DNA of 64,000 nt from Lineus longissimus (Eukaryota > Nemertea > Pilidiophora > Heteronemertea > Lineidae). Positions within the stretch are counted from its first letter, which is position 1; each line of letters starts with the position of its first letter. Positions 15,422 through 24,413 of this stretch are shown here, one piece after another. A model generated the notes under the pieces. It searched no databases. It was not told the origin of the DNA and was given only the letters and a program-made list of their open reading frames with translations. The stretch covers positions 14,140,501-14,204,500 of the forward strand of contig NC_088311.1 in the NCBI RefSeq assembly GCF_910592395.1, in the 5' to 3' direction. The translations under genes were made by a program, and so were the position numbers.

Positions 15422-16555
15422 TTACATCTTAACACTAGCTCGAGCTATGCTCTCAGGACGAAGTCCGGCTCGAGCTATGCTCTCAGGACGAAGTCCGGCT
15501 GGTGTAAACTTAATACTACTGATGCAGTTATTGTCTCTACCTGCACTGGCACTCAGTAAAACGTCAAACTGCTTGTCAATATCCTGGTCATATTCCTTCT
15601 CAACCTTGTAATTCTGGAAGAAAATACTTTGAGTGAAATCATACCATAATCTCTCCAAATCATTAACTCGCTCCTTGTTGGTTAAAAAAGGTGTAAATAT
15701 TACATAATCAATTTTCAGCGTTTTAAAGGCTTGGTGTAAAAATACCTTGTAGTTAATGGTGACCTTGACACCACAGTAATGCAGAAATCTAAGGAAAGCA
15801 TAGTACACTAGTCTAAGGTCAGTGATATTCTCATCGGTTAATTGCGGTTTACCAATTGCCCTGTTAATAAATTCTATTGCAAGAAACCAATCATATTCCC
15901 CACAGTGAAATTTAAAAAGCATGGCTTCACCATGTAACCCTTGGTTACATAACTTAGAGGGGAGAGTGTTAATACCCATTTTTAGGGCTGACTGAAGAGT
16001 ACTTTCATATCTCTGCTTACTAAGACATTTTCTGTGACTTGAAAAGTAGCACTGTAAATACCCTTCCACAAAGTCCTTTAAATACTTAACTGCCGATTCG
16101 GACAGCCGACTCCATCCAAGTTTCCTTAGAATACTGTCAAAGTAACGTGTCTTGTTGTCAATATTGATCTCAAGAGTTTTAAAATCATCGTCGTAAGTAG
16201 TCGAATTGCAATTGGTGCAGAATTGATACTTCACAGTTTTAGCTGCGTACCTTGCTGAATTCAAGTTTTTTTGATACTCAAAAAGGGTCCACCTTTTACA
16301 ATTACGGCAGAATTGAGCATTAGTGTTGGTACTGACGTCATATTCTTTCATTCTTGGCAGGACTACTTTGCCTGTCTCAGTCGGACTTCGTCCTGAGAGC
16401 TCTGCTCGAGTCGAGCTTTGCTCTCTGGACTTTGTCCTAGTCGGACTTCGTCCTGAGAGCTCTGCTCGATCCATAACCCTAGGACGAAGGAATCCAGTAA
16501 GATTTTCATTGCTACATTTACTAAAATAGTCTTTTAATGAGATGTATTTATTCAT
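15422..16555 (-). CDS. Zinc-ribbon protein, unknown function
   Basis: 377 residues. After a palindrome-encoded stretch (residues about 30-60), a zinc-ribbon-like unit reads CRNC near residue 82 and CTNC about 30 residues on. A long helical region with conserved aromatic positions follows (YYAFLRFLHYCGVKV, AFKTLKIDYVIF). Zinc ribbon plus helical domain recalls general transcription factors of the TFIIB or viral late-factor type, but I cannot confirm this. The C-terminus is built from two direct palindrome half units (15439-15498), read as GLRPESIARA twice. Confidence 0.5.
   Translation of the reverse strand: MNKYISLKDYFSKCSNENLTGFLRPRVMDRAELSGRSPTRTKSREQSSTRAELSGRSPTETGKVVLPRMKEYDVSTNTNAQFCRNCKRWTLFEYQKNLNSARYAAKTVKYQFCTNCNSTTYDDDFKTLEINIDNKTRYFDSILRKLGWSRLSESAVKYLKDFVEGYLQCYFSSHRKCLSKQRYESTLQSALKMGINTLPSKLCNQGLHGEAMLFKFHCGEYDWFLAIEFINRAIGKPQLTDENITDLRLVYYAFLRFLHYCGVKVTINYKVFLHQAFKTLKIDYVIFTPFLTNKERVNDLERLWYDFTQSIFFQNYKVEKEYDQDIDKQFDVLLSASAGRDNNCISSIKFTPAGLRPESIARAGLRPESIARASVKM
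15439..15498 (-). repeat. Dispersed palindrome, two 30-bp half units in direct tandem
   Basis: Two identical 30-bp units beginning CTCGAGCTATGCTCTCAGGA run head to tail rather than inverted. The total is again 60 bp (20 codons). Confidence 0.95.
16381..16470 (-). repeat. Dispersed palindrome, half unit plus full unit
   Basis: A 30-bp half unit lies at 16381-16410 and a 60-bp inverted unit at 16411-16470. The total is 90 bp, 30 codons, in the N-terminal region of the zinc-ribbon gene. Confidence 0.93.
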
Positions 16556-16602
16556 ATTTACATAATAATTATTTTTTAAACATTGTTTTGATAGAAGGTC
16601 AC

Positions 16603-18174
16603 CTAAGACCTTTTACGTGATTTTAAGGCTTTACGTGATTTTAAGGCTTTAACACCCCCAATTAAACCATAAATTATGGAGCTCACAATAGCAATAACTG
16701 CTATGATCAGATGTTCAGCTAGAAAGCCAACAACTGCACAAATTGTTTTCAGGAGAAATGATACGATAGAACCGATGATTCCCGGTAAAGCCGCAGCTGA
16801 TTTCTTGGCTAGTTCTTTTAGCCATTCAGCAAACTTCTTGAGACCTTCTTTTACTTTATCTGGTATTGATGGTTTTGGTCCTGGTCCAGGTTCTGGTGTA
16901 GGTCCTGGAGTTGGGTCTGGTCCTGGAGATGGTCCTGGTCCTGGAGTTGGTTTTACAGATTTAGTGGCACCACTTAAAGCACTACTGATACTGAGACCTA
17001 GAGTTGTAAATGTCATTACAACAGCTGTTATTATGGCGCTAATAGTTACACCATACGTCTTAAAAAGTAACTTTATTCTGTCCTTCAGAGGAAAAGTTGA
17101 ATCTGGTTTCTTTAGAACATCAACAATTAAACGTTTAATTCTTCTAGTTTGTGACTCCCTGTCATTGTCTAACCTCCATACCTTTGACTGTTCCTCATAC
17201 AATTTGTCATTTAGTTCATCTATTTGCTTTTTCAACTCTCCTTTATCTTCAGTATCTTCTTCTACAGACTTTACATAGTCTCTTGTTAAATTATGAAGCT
17301 GATCTTTTAATTCCTCTATTTGCATGTCCTTATCCATCTTTACTGCAGCTAGATCATCACCAGCGTGTTTTAACCCTCTAAGTTCTCTCAAGGCATATTC
17401 AGTAAAACCCAGTGATTTAAGTTCATCATCATTAGAATCTATCAGTTTATCTATTGGTTTGTTTGAACTGTTTACCTCATTAATTAATATATCTGTTTGA
17501 GTGGATGCAGATTTAGATTCCCTTACTGGTGGGTCAGGTGCAATCATACCTCTAATCATGTCAGCAAATCTAGTACCAAACTTTTTCTTTAATGTGCCTT
17601 CAGAAAGGAATTTACCATCTGATTTAATTAAAGGAATGATAAAGGCATTCCCTCCATTAGGATTAGGAATTTTATTCATATTGTTCTTTTGTTGTTCTGT
17701 AAAGTTTGCTAATTCTCCTTTTGTAGGAAAGAAGTAAGGTTCCTCGTTGTGCAAATAAATACGTGGTGCTAGTTTACTTAGTTTGTTAGGGTCATATTTC
17801 CATTTACCACTTTTTTTCAATGCTGTATCAAGTTTATCCTCTTTATCATCTAGAAATGACTCCTTTTCCATCAATTCAGGGACAATACCTCTTGTCCTTT
17901 CTGGTATACTTAATGAAGTTTCATCAGTAAGATTTTCACCTCCTGTGTTGTATTTTGTGTCATCATCTTGAAACTTTTTATTAATACCAAAGATATCAGC
18001 ATAATCTTCACCTCCTGTGTTGTATCTTGCGCGATCATCTTTAAACTTTTTATTAATATCAAAGATATCAACATAATCCTCAGGTTTGTAATCAGGTTCG
18101 TAATCAGGATCGTAATCAGGATTGTAATGTGGATAGTATTCACTCATTTCATAATTTTCACCTCCTTCAGCCAT
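16603..18174 (-). CDS. Large modular protein: acidic repeats, coiled coil, PGP linker, membrane C-terminus
   Basis: 523 residues. Residues 10-80 hold DPDYEPDY-type and DIF(D/G)INKKF repeats. Residues about 100-215 are a folded block (PRIYLHNEEPYFFP, NAFIIPLIKSDGKF, MIRGMIAPD). Residues about 260-345 form a charged coiled coil. A membrane segment lies near 375-400, then a Pro-Gly-Pro linker and a hydrophobic C-terminus (IIGSIVSFLLKTICAVVGFL) ending in basic KSRK repeats. The order resembles a conserved large protein of invertebrate Polintons. It could be a membrane-anchored virion or DNA-associated protein. It follows the next gene by 10 bases. Confidence 0.58.
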   Translation of the reverse strand: MAEGGENYEMSEYYPHYNPDYDPDYEPDYKPEDYVDIFDINKKFKDDRARYNTGGEDYADIFGINKKFQDDDTKYNTGGENLTDETSLSIPERTRGIVPELMEKESFLDDKEDKLDTALKKSGKWKYDPNKLSKLAPRIYLHNEEPYFFPTKGELANFTEQQKNNMNKIPNPNGGNAFIIPLIKSDGKFLSEGTLKKKFGTRFADMIRGMIAPDPPVRESKSASTQTDILINEVNSSNKPIDKLIDSNDDELKSLGFTEYALRELRGLKHAGDDLAAVKMDKDMQIEELKDQLHNLTRDYVKSVEEDTEDKGELKKQIDELNDKLYEEQSKVWRLDNDRESQTRRIKRLIVDVLKKPDSTFPLKDRIKLLFKTYGVTISAIITAVVMTFTTLGLSISSALSGATKSVKPTPGPGPSPGPDPTPGPTPEPGPGPKPSIPDKVKEGLKKFAEWLKELAKKSAAALPGIIGSIVSFLLKTICAVVGFLAEHLIIAVIAIVSSIIYGLIGGVKALKSRKALKSRKRS

Positions 18175-18184
18175 AATTACTTAT

Positions 18185-19654
18185 TTATCTAACCATAAAA
18201 ACAATCAATGTACCAACAACTGAGTAAAGCATGAATTTAATTGTTTCATGAGTATCATCCACCTTCTCAACTTTGGTGTCAAGTTTAGTAGTAGTAGGAG
18301 TATTCTTTGAGGTTTCAGTTGTTTTTGGTGTAACAACATTACTCTTTGGTGTATGACTGGTCTCGAGCTCTGCTCTCAGGACGAAGTCCGTCTTGACAGT
18401 ACCAACGCTACTCTTAACTCTTATTTTCTTAGAACTATTTCCTTCCATCAGTGGTGGTGGTAAGGTCTTTTTGTGGTTAATGTCATTCTTACCGGGTTTA
18501 GCATTTTTCGGTGCTATTAAAATGTTATTATTGTAGTTATCCAGCTTACCAATAACGAGTACCATATTTGATCCTATGACATACAATCCTGGTGCTATTA
18601 CATAATCTAGTCTTGTATGAGTGTCACTCACTGCTTTTTGGTATCTTTGAATTGAAGTGGGAATATCAGGATGTTGATTAATCGAGTCCTTTAATAGTTT
18701 GTTAAATTCCTTCTGTGCATCCAATTCTGTACCCGGTACTCCAATTATTGGTGTTCTGGTCAACGCCTGAGCACCCAGAATACAGTAAACATATGTTCTT
18801 ATTGTGTCATTCAACCTCTCTATTCCAGGATTAGAGAAACCATTTGATTTAAATATCATGAATTGTTGATAGGTTTGACATTCATTTTGTGTAATTACAT
18901 CAAATACATTCTTGTGTTGTTTCACATGATACTTAATGAAGGTATCAGGATATTTGAAATTAGCCATTCCAGCATCCCAGTCTTTACTGAACATCGGTGG
19001 CATTCTATTTTCATGAACTTGCATGAGGAAGAAATTGATTTTAGAATCATTGATGTAATATCCGGGATCAGTTATGTTCGGGTTGTAATCCGGTACACTC
19101 CATGACCTCCAACCACCGTTATTTTCAAACACCGAGAAATCGTACTCGTCTTTTAAACCAAATTCACTCAATAACCCTCCTAGTTTCCTACGGTTAATGT
19201 TATTGTTTGTCTCATTAAAATCACTTTCACCTGGAATTGGTATCTCTAGATTCTTCATGATCTTCAATATTTGATAGTAAACATGAAACCTGTAAATTGA
19301 CCTTAACAATGGGTCACTGTGATTCAAGTGATCGTCTATTGAAATACCACAACCTGTTGTAGCAAACCAAACAGCCATGTTAAATTGGTTCTGGTAAAAC
19401 GATAATGGATTCTTTTCCAGTCGCAGACAGTCTTTCTTATTTTTCAGGCTCAAAAACCCAGGTGTTATCTTAGTTTCTTGTAGTCTGAAGAAGTTATTAG
19501 TATTAACAGTTACTTCTAAATTAAAGAAGTCATAGGTGAATTTACTTTTATGTTGATTTGCTATTGGATAATACTTTATTACTCCAGAAGCTGATGAATA
19601 ATTATGTTTGGTTTTAACTTCAGTTTTGGATAATGAAGACAGTAAAAAGGCCAT
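18185..19654 (-). CDS. Conserved Polinton protein with C-terminal membrane anchor
   Basis: 489 residues, intact. Conserved blocks: VIKYYPIANQHKSKFTYDF, FFRLQETKITPGFLSL, then FYQNQFNMAVWFATTGCG with DHLNH and YRFHVYYQILK. I recognise the FYQNQFNMAVW...GCG...YRFHVYYQ pattern as typical of an uncharacterised invertebrate Polinton protein. A Thr-rich stalk (residues about 420-465) precedes a final membrane segment (IKFMLYSVVGTLIVFMV). A surface or attachment protein would fit the stalk-and-anchor design, but that is inference. A palindrome half unit at 18362-18390 lies in the stalk. The start is AAAATAAATGG. Confidence 0.6.
   Translation of the reverse strand: MAFLLSSLSKTEVKTKHNYSSASGVIKYYPIANQHKSKFTYDFFNLEVTVNTNNFFRLQETKITPGFLSLKNKKDCLRLEKNPLSFYQNQFNMAVWFATTGCGISIDDHLNHSDPLLRSIYRFHVYYQILKIMKNLEIPIPGESDFNETNNNINRRKLGGLLSEFGLKDEYDFSVFENNGGWRSWSVPDYNPNITDPGYYINDSKINFFLMQVHENRMPPMFSKDWDAGMANFKYPDTFIKYHVKQHKNVFDVITQNECQTYQQFMIFKSNGFSNPGIERLNDTIRTYVYCILGAQALTRTPIIGVPGTELDAQKEFNKLLKDSINQHPDIPTSIQRYQKAVSDTHTRLDYVIAPGLYVIGSNMVLVIGKLDNYNNNILIAPKNAKPGKNDINHKKTLPPPLMEGNSSKKIRVKSSVGTVKTDFVLRAELETSHTPKSNVVTPKTTETSKNTPTTTKLDTKVEKVDDTHETIKFMLYSVVGTLIVFMVR
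18362..18390 (-). repeat. Dispersed palindrome, half unit in stalk
   Basis: CTCGAGCTCTGCTCTCAGGA continues CGAAGTCCG. It is read in frame on the minus strand as TDFVLRAELE. Confidence 0.92.
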
Positions 19655-19720
19655 TTATTTTAATGGAATAATCTCACCAGATGGAGAAAGTGTGACGTTA
19701 ACATCATGTCTCCATGGACA

Positions 19721-20496
19721 GAATAACATTTGCCTTTAAACCATAGTGATATTCAGTTGTACAATGGTCATATCAGATGTTGCAGTCATTAATTATTTGT
19801 GCTTGCAAATTACAATGACCATATCAGATGTTGCAGTCATTAATTATTTTTGCTTGTCAAAGACATGAAAAGGCCTATTGTGTCTTAATGCGTTTATCCG
19901 ACAGAATTTTCGAAAATATTTTCAGGGCTGAAAATTATTTTTGCGTCGTTAAAATAATTTCTCTAAATTCTGTCGGATAAACGCATTAACGAACAATAGA
20001 CCTTTGTAATACTTTGGGACGTGAGTATTGTTTGGTAACATATGTTACCATGTACATGCAGACTCTGTCAACAATATTTTCAATAGATTCAAGCAACAAT
20101 GATTAATCACTGTAACAGCTGTCGTGTAGGCCTACAGCATTTATTGGAATACGCTGGGACTGTCAAGATGTGCGAACTTCAAGGGTTCATTTCTCTGCTA
20201 TTTTTTAACGGATATTTGCAATGATGTATCCTTGGAAAGCTATTGACGTGTACTTTCTGTTGGAATACAGTAAGTCATGATTACATTAACCCATTGAACT
20301 CTAGTATTCCCTCACCATTTCATTGACCATTTCATTGCAACGCTTCACTGGGAATCTCATGAATGATAGAAAGTGTATATTGCGGTGGATGGTTCTTTGG
20401 GGTTGTAGGCTTATTTGAGGCAAAAGACCTGTAAGGGCTTTTGGTCAAAATAGCTTAGAATTACCTACGTTCCTACCACCGCAATATACACTTTCT
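19721..20496 (-). repeat. Right terminal inverted repeat of Polinton A
   Basis: This is the inverted partner of 12-739, ending CACTTTCT. It keeps the terminal hairpin (20368-20496) and the internal palindrome (19885-19989). It has a local duplication containing CATATCAGATGTTGCAGTCA (about 19761-19804 and 19811-19856) that the left arm lacks. Confidence 0.93.
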
Positions 20497-20502
20497 CTTC
20501 TT
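20497..20502. repeat. Target site duplication CTTCTT, right copy
   Basis: It is identical to 6-11 and immediately follows the right terminal repeat. Confidence 0.93.
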
Positions 20503-20510
20503 CCATTTAG

Positions 20511-20816
20511 TTAATGAGAAAAACTAGAATCAATTGTTCTAGGTTTGTTCTCAGGACGAGGTTTGCTCTCAGGACGAAGCCCGCCACCAGGACGCAGTTT
20601 GGACAGTGGTTTAGATAATGGTATGGTTACTGGAACGTTAGTCGAGCTTCCAGGTCTTCCAGGTCTTTCAGTCATTCCCATGTCTAATCTAATCCGACTT
20701 CGTCGAATTCGTGTTAGCAGGTTTGTCTTCTTCATCTATTTTTCTGTAAAACTCTTTTAATCTATTTTTCTCCTCCAGTTCTTTGTTTTTTTAGTGTAAC
20801 CCCAAGTTCTATTCAT
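20511..20816 (-). pseudogene. Remnant copy of the small basic protein gene
   Basis: The minus-strand start region at 20816 matches the start of the 7875 gene (ATGAATAGAACTTGGGGTTA), and the end matches its last residues (DSSFSH against DSSYSH). The frame is broken in between. It contains palindrome sequence at 20542-20582 that the Polinton A copy does not have. Confidence 0.75.
20542..20582 (-). repeat. Decayed palindrome copies in remnant gene
   Basis: GGTTTGTTCTCAGGACGA is followed by GGTTTGCTCTCAGGACGA. The matching gene in Polinton A has no palindrome here, so this insertion belongs to the remnant lineage. Confidence 0.75.
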
Positions 20817-20819
20817 TTA

Positions 20820-21264
20820 TGAAGAGTAAATTTCTATTCACTGTACTACTCCACAATGACTACGTCACGAGAGCATAGCTCGAACTAATCATCTCATTTA
20901 TCATTTCTGACATACTAATAGATGTTCATGTTCATTGTATTGTTCATGTTCATGTTATTGTTTAAAATCAATAATTTATTAAGCATTATCATATTTTCAT
21001 CCTTGAGATAATCCCGTAAATAAATCTGATACATTTTGGTCTCGATAGTAAAACCAATTTTCATTACTTTTAGCTATCATGAAATTCATTGACCTATCTA
21101 ATTGTTCTTTAAAAAGTCCCCAGTCTACTGTAGCACTTTTCTGTCTGTTTTCTGTCTTTTCCATTGGTCTCTCATACTAAACCAAGAGAAACATAGTTCA
21201 GGATAATCCTTAAATTTCTTTATTGGTAAAACATGATCTAACTCTTCTTCAATTATTGGAGACA
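20820..21264 (-). pseudogene. Remnant copy of the HNH-domain gene (3' part)
   Basis: Minus-strand matches to Polinton A's HNH gene include EEELDHVLPIKKFK and ELCFSWFSM, then the region before its stop. Frameshifts are present. The 5' continuation lies across the Gypsy insertion at 39111-39240. Confidence 0.78.
20858..20883 (-). repeat. Palindrome half unit in remnant HNH gene
   Basis: GACTACGTCACGAGAGCATA continues GCTCGA. It lies after GATGATTA where Polinton A's copy reads straight through, so it is a remnant-specific insertion. Confidence 0.82.
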
Positions 21265-21269
21265 GTCTC
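21265..21269. repeat. Target duplication GTCTC of the Gypsy element, left copy
   Basis: GTCTC abuts the LTR here and again at 39106-39110. Confidence 0.9.
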
Positions 21270-21445
21270 TGTTTCATGATGCGTATTGAGGTGGAATGAG
21301 TGAATGAAAACGAGAGCGTAACAAAATACAACTTCCTATTTGTACGCCATGTAATGTACAACGGGTTGGTATAGGACGCGAACCGAACTTAGAACCGGAC
21401 CGGCAACCGGGAAACCGTAAAAGGGGTGTGGCACGTATTGTTACA
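21270..21445 (-). repeat. 3' LTR
   Basis: 176 bp, beginning TGTAACAATACGTGCC and ending CATGAAACA on the minus strand (TG...CA). It matches the 5' LTR except for scattered changes and an extra 20 bp or so near 21342-21362. Confidence 0.9.
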
Positions 21446-21458
21446 TCCTTTCTCTTTT
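21446..21458 (-). other. Polypurine tract
   Basis: AAAAGAGAAAGGA on the minus strand lies immediately before the 3' LTR, as expected for second-strand priming. Confidence 0.8.
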
Positions 21459-21896
21459 ATGGATTTAATTAAACCTAGCCACAAAGTAAATAAAGTATGC
21501 TCAAAACTGCACAAATATAATAGGGTCTGATTACCCAGATAGTCCAAGAGTCTGTGTGTGCAGGACTAGAGCAGAGTCCAAACTCATAGATTATTACTAG
21601 TACTCAAAACTAAACTTCTCAAACTGTTCTGAAAACACTGATACTCAAAACCTTAGTCTCTCACTAATTACTGAACAAAATATACCAGTGAACTACACAG
21701 TAAGCCAAAATTAGGGGCTGAATATTCAAACATAGAAATTTAACTTAAAACACGAACTATATAACGCTCGAAAACACACATTTTGCGCAATTTAGAAATA
21801 TTTGTCTTCAATCACCACCATAGAACCAGATTTTCACAACACTAAGGCACATATTCATTGACTTTCTACACATAAAAAGGAGAGGTTACCAGCACT
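21459..21896. other. Gypsy 3' untranslated region
   Basis: A-rich, with no coding signal seen between the integrase stop and the polypurine tract. At 21563-21580 it has AGGACTAGAGCAGAGTCC, a short inverted repeat loosely like the dispersed palindrome but not assignable to it. Confidence 0.6.
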
Positions 21897-24413
21897 TCAC
21901 TTCTTCACAAAATCCTTGAATCGCGATGGTGGTCTAATTTGTCTACCAGAGCGTCTGGAGACAAATGGCACAACACTGTCAGACTCAGACTGGATAACAT
22001 TATCAGATTGAGGACTGACTGTTGTTTCGGGCACAATTTCTGAACCGGTGTCCACTAGAATTTCCTCGTTCTGATGGGAAACTGGCATTTCAGGTGTTTT
22101 TCTCAAATCGACGCGGTTCCTTCGAAACATTCCTGTCTCCGTTTCGACCTCGTAAAACCGAATTCCTGGGTTTGAGATGACGGTTCCCTTGCTCCAGTTC
22201 TTGTCTCCTTTACGGAAAGGCTTCATCCTGACAGTGTCTCCTACTTTCAGTGATGGTAGGTTCTTGGCAGACTTATTGTAGTAGTGAGCCTGACGTTTCT
22301 GGCTTTCTTTCATCTTAGACTGTAACTCTGGATTGACTGGTTGCAACAGTTTAGCACTCACAGGCAATAGAGTTCTGGTACGGCGATTGAGAAGTCTCTG
22401 AGCTGGGCTGGTGTCAAGTCCTTGAGTTGGGGTGTTACGATTTTCAAGAACAGCAAGATATTGATCAGTACCAGAGCGTTTTGCTTTGCGCAGGGTTTTC
22501 TTGGCAGCCTTCACTGCAGCCTCAACTTTTCCGTTGCTCTGACTATGTCGTGGGCTTATCATCTGATGTTCAAAATCCCACTTTACAGCAAAGTTGGTAA
22601 ACACCTGAGAATCGAACTGTCCACCATTATCGCTTACAACTGTCTCTGGACAACCAAATCTAGCGAAGTAAGCTTTCAGCTTTCTGATCACATTCAGGCT
22701 AGTTGTACTTCTGAGCCTATCAATCTCCCAAAAGTTACTGTAGTAATCGACTGTAACCATGTAGTCGTTACTATCAAGTTCAAATAGGTCAACACCTACT
22801 TTTTGCCATGGCCTAGTGGCCAACTCATGACAAACTAACGTTTCTTTGGTCTGGCAGGACCCTAACTCACGACAAGTGTCACAAAGCATTATGAACTCCT
22901 TCAGTTCTCCTGTCATACCCGGCCAGTAAAGACACTCTCTGGCTCTTCTGAGACAGGACTCCACTGCAAGATGCGAGGAATGAACTAGCTTTTTGAACTC
23001 GTTCCTCAGCCTATAAGGAATGATAACACGTTCTCCTCTGAACAATAGTCCACTTTGTATAGTAATCTCGTCGCGGATATGGAAGAACGGCACTACCTTC
23101 GGCGGTAGGTCGTCCTTACGTTCTGGCCATCCGTGTAGAACAATCTCCTTCAGACCTTGGAGGGCTGGATCCTCGGCAGTCTCAAGACGGATTTCTGACA
23201 GCCTCTCAGAACGGATAGGCAGAAACTCAGCCATATTGATCTGCTCGAACTCAACATGACTTTTCTCCTCGTTGGGCAAATATGACCTAGACAACATGTC
23301 CGCAATGTGCATTTCTTTGCCTTTCAAGTGCACAATTTCATAGTCGTATTTCTGTGTCCTCAGAATCATCCCTTGAAGACACTTGGGAGCTCTGGTTAAG
23401 GGCTTCTTAACTATAGATTCTAAGGGCTTATGATCACTGTGTACGATTGTATGACGTCCGTATGTGTACTGATTGAACTTTTCGAGAGAGAAGACAATGG
23501 CCAGCATCTCTTTCTCGATCTGCGCGTATCTAGTCTCAGTTTCAGTCAATGCTCGGCTAGCATAAGCGACAGGTTTCTTATTTTGCAGTAGGGCACAACC
23601 TAAACCCTTTAAACTTGCATCACACTGAATGACAAGAGGTTCTTTCGGAATATAGTATGCTAACACAGGGGCGGTGGTGACAAGACGTTTCACCTCATCA
23701 AACGCTTGGTCATGCTTCTCAGTCCACAACCACAGCACATCCTTGACGGTAAGATGTCTCAAAGGCGCAAGGACATCTGAGAGTTTGGGTAAGAACTTAA
23801 CGAGATAGTTCACAAACCCAGGAAAACGACGCATGGATTCCACAGAATCGGGCTTTTCGAGCTCCTGGATAGCCCCCAACTTGTCCGGATCCATTTTCAA
23901 ACTGTCCTTGGTGACCTGGTGTCCCATGAAAATGATAGCATCCTTTCTAAGTTCAGTTTTCGGCAGACTCAACTTGATCCCATTCTTCACACAACACTGA
24001 AGTAAACGCTCAAGGTTAGCATCATGGTCGGCAAATGCAACCTCATCGGTGTCTCCGAAACCGCAGACAAAGATATCGTCATGAATACAATAGACTCCAG
24101 GCAGTCCAGCTAGAGCCTGAGACAACCTCTTCTGAAATATCTCACTAGAGACAGACAGACGAAATGGAAGTCTTTTCCACCTATAACGACCGTTCGGGGT
24201 CTGGAAAGTAGTGAGCAAACTACTCTCATAATCTAACTCACAGTGCCAGTAGCCATTTTTCAGATCGACCTTAGAGAAAACACGCGCTTTTGAAAGTTCT
24301 GGCAAAATGTCATCAATCACTGGGATCTGATAATGTTCACGTTTCAGAGCCTCATTTAAAGGTCCTGGATCGATACAAATCCTTAAGTCACCCGACTTCT
24401 TGGTAGCCACAAC
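21897..24413 (-). pseudogene. pol: Gypsy reverse transcriptase, RNase H and integrase
   Basis: 837 open residues. RT: CIDPGPLN, SKVDLKNGYWH, then CIHDDIFV in place of the usual Y-x-D-D box. RNase H: IQCDASLKGLGCALL and SDHKPLE. Integrase: zinc finger H...H...C..C (HSSHLAVES, LCDTCRE), Asp in VGVDLFELD, Asp in VVSDNGGQFDS and Glu in NGKVEAAVKAAKK. A C-terminal basic tail follows. It would copy RNA to DNA and integrate it. The frame connects to the protease part upstream but for a TAA at 24414-24416, so the polyprotein is broken there. Confidence 0.9.

Larger units (their letters stand above)
12..20496 (+). mobile_element. Complete Polinton/Maverick element (Polinton A)
   Basis: The element is 20,485 bp with long terminal inverted repeats beginning AGAAAGTG and a perfect 6-bp target duplication. 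It codes for the defining Polinton set: double jelly-roll capsid protein, penton-type protein, packaging ATPase, integrase with chromodomain and protein-primed family B DNA polymerase, plus about a dozen accessory proteins. Nearly every gene is open; the one clear lesion is an in-frame stop in the penton gene. This suggests a fairly recent insertion. No adenovirus-type cysteine protease was recognised. The element is peppered with a short palindromic repeat described separately. Confidence 0.95.
20503..21269 (-). mobile_element. Host Polinton remnant, part 1
   Basis: On the minus strand this runs through homologues of Polinton A genes in A's order: start of the 8131-type gene (20506), the 7875-type gene (20511-20816) and the HNH-type gene (20820-21264). 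The sequence is recognisable but carries frameshifts and stops. It is interrupted at 21269 by the Gypsy element and resumes at 39111. Confidence 0.85.

Noticed and set aside
16676-17278. Long plus-strand frame opposite the modular membrane protein
   Set aside because: It is the antisense of Pro-Gly repeat coding sequence; the minus-strand gene has the better start, composition and family pattern.
4251-18390. CRISPR-like array from the repeated short palindrome
   Set aside because: Copies are irregularly spaced over 14 kb, lie inside genes in both orientations, and there are no cas genes; the setting is eukaryotic.
21563-21580. Possible dispersed palindrome in the Gypsy 3' region
   Set aside because: AGGACTAGAGCAGAGTCC is a different inverted repeat layout with no paired GAGC/GCTC unit.
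22422-22787. Plus-strand frame within the Gypsy pol gene
   Set aside because: It lies antisense to the integrase domain, which is clearly coding on the minus strand.
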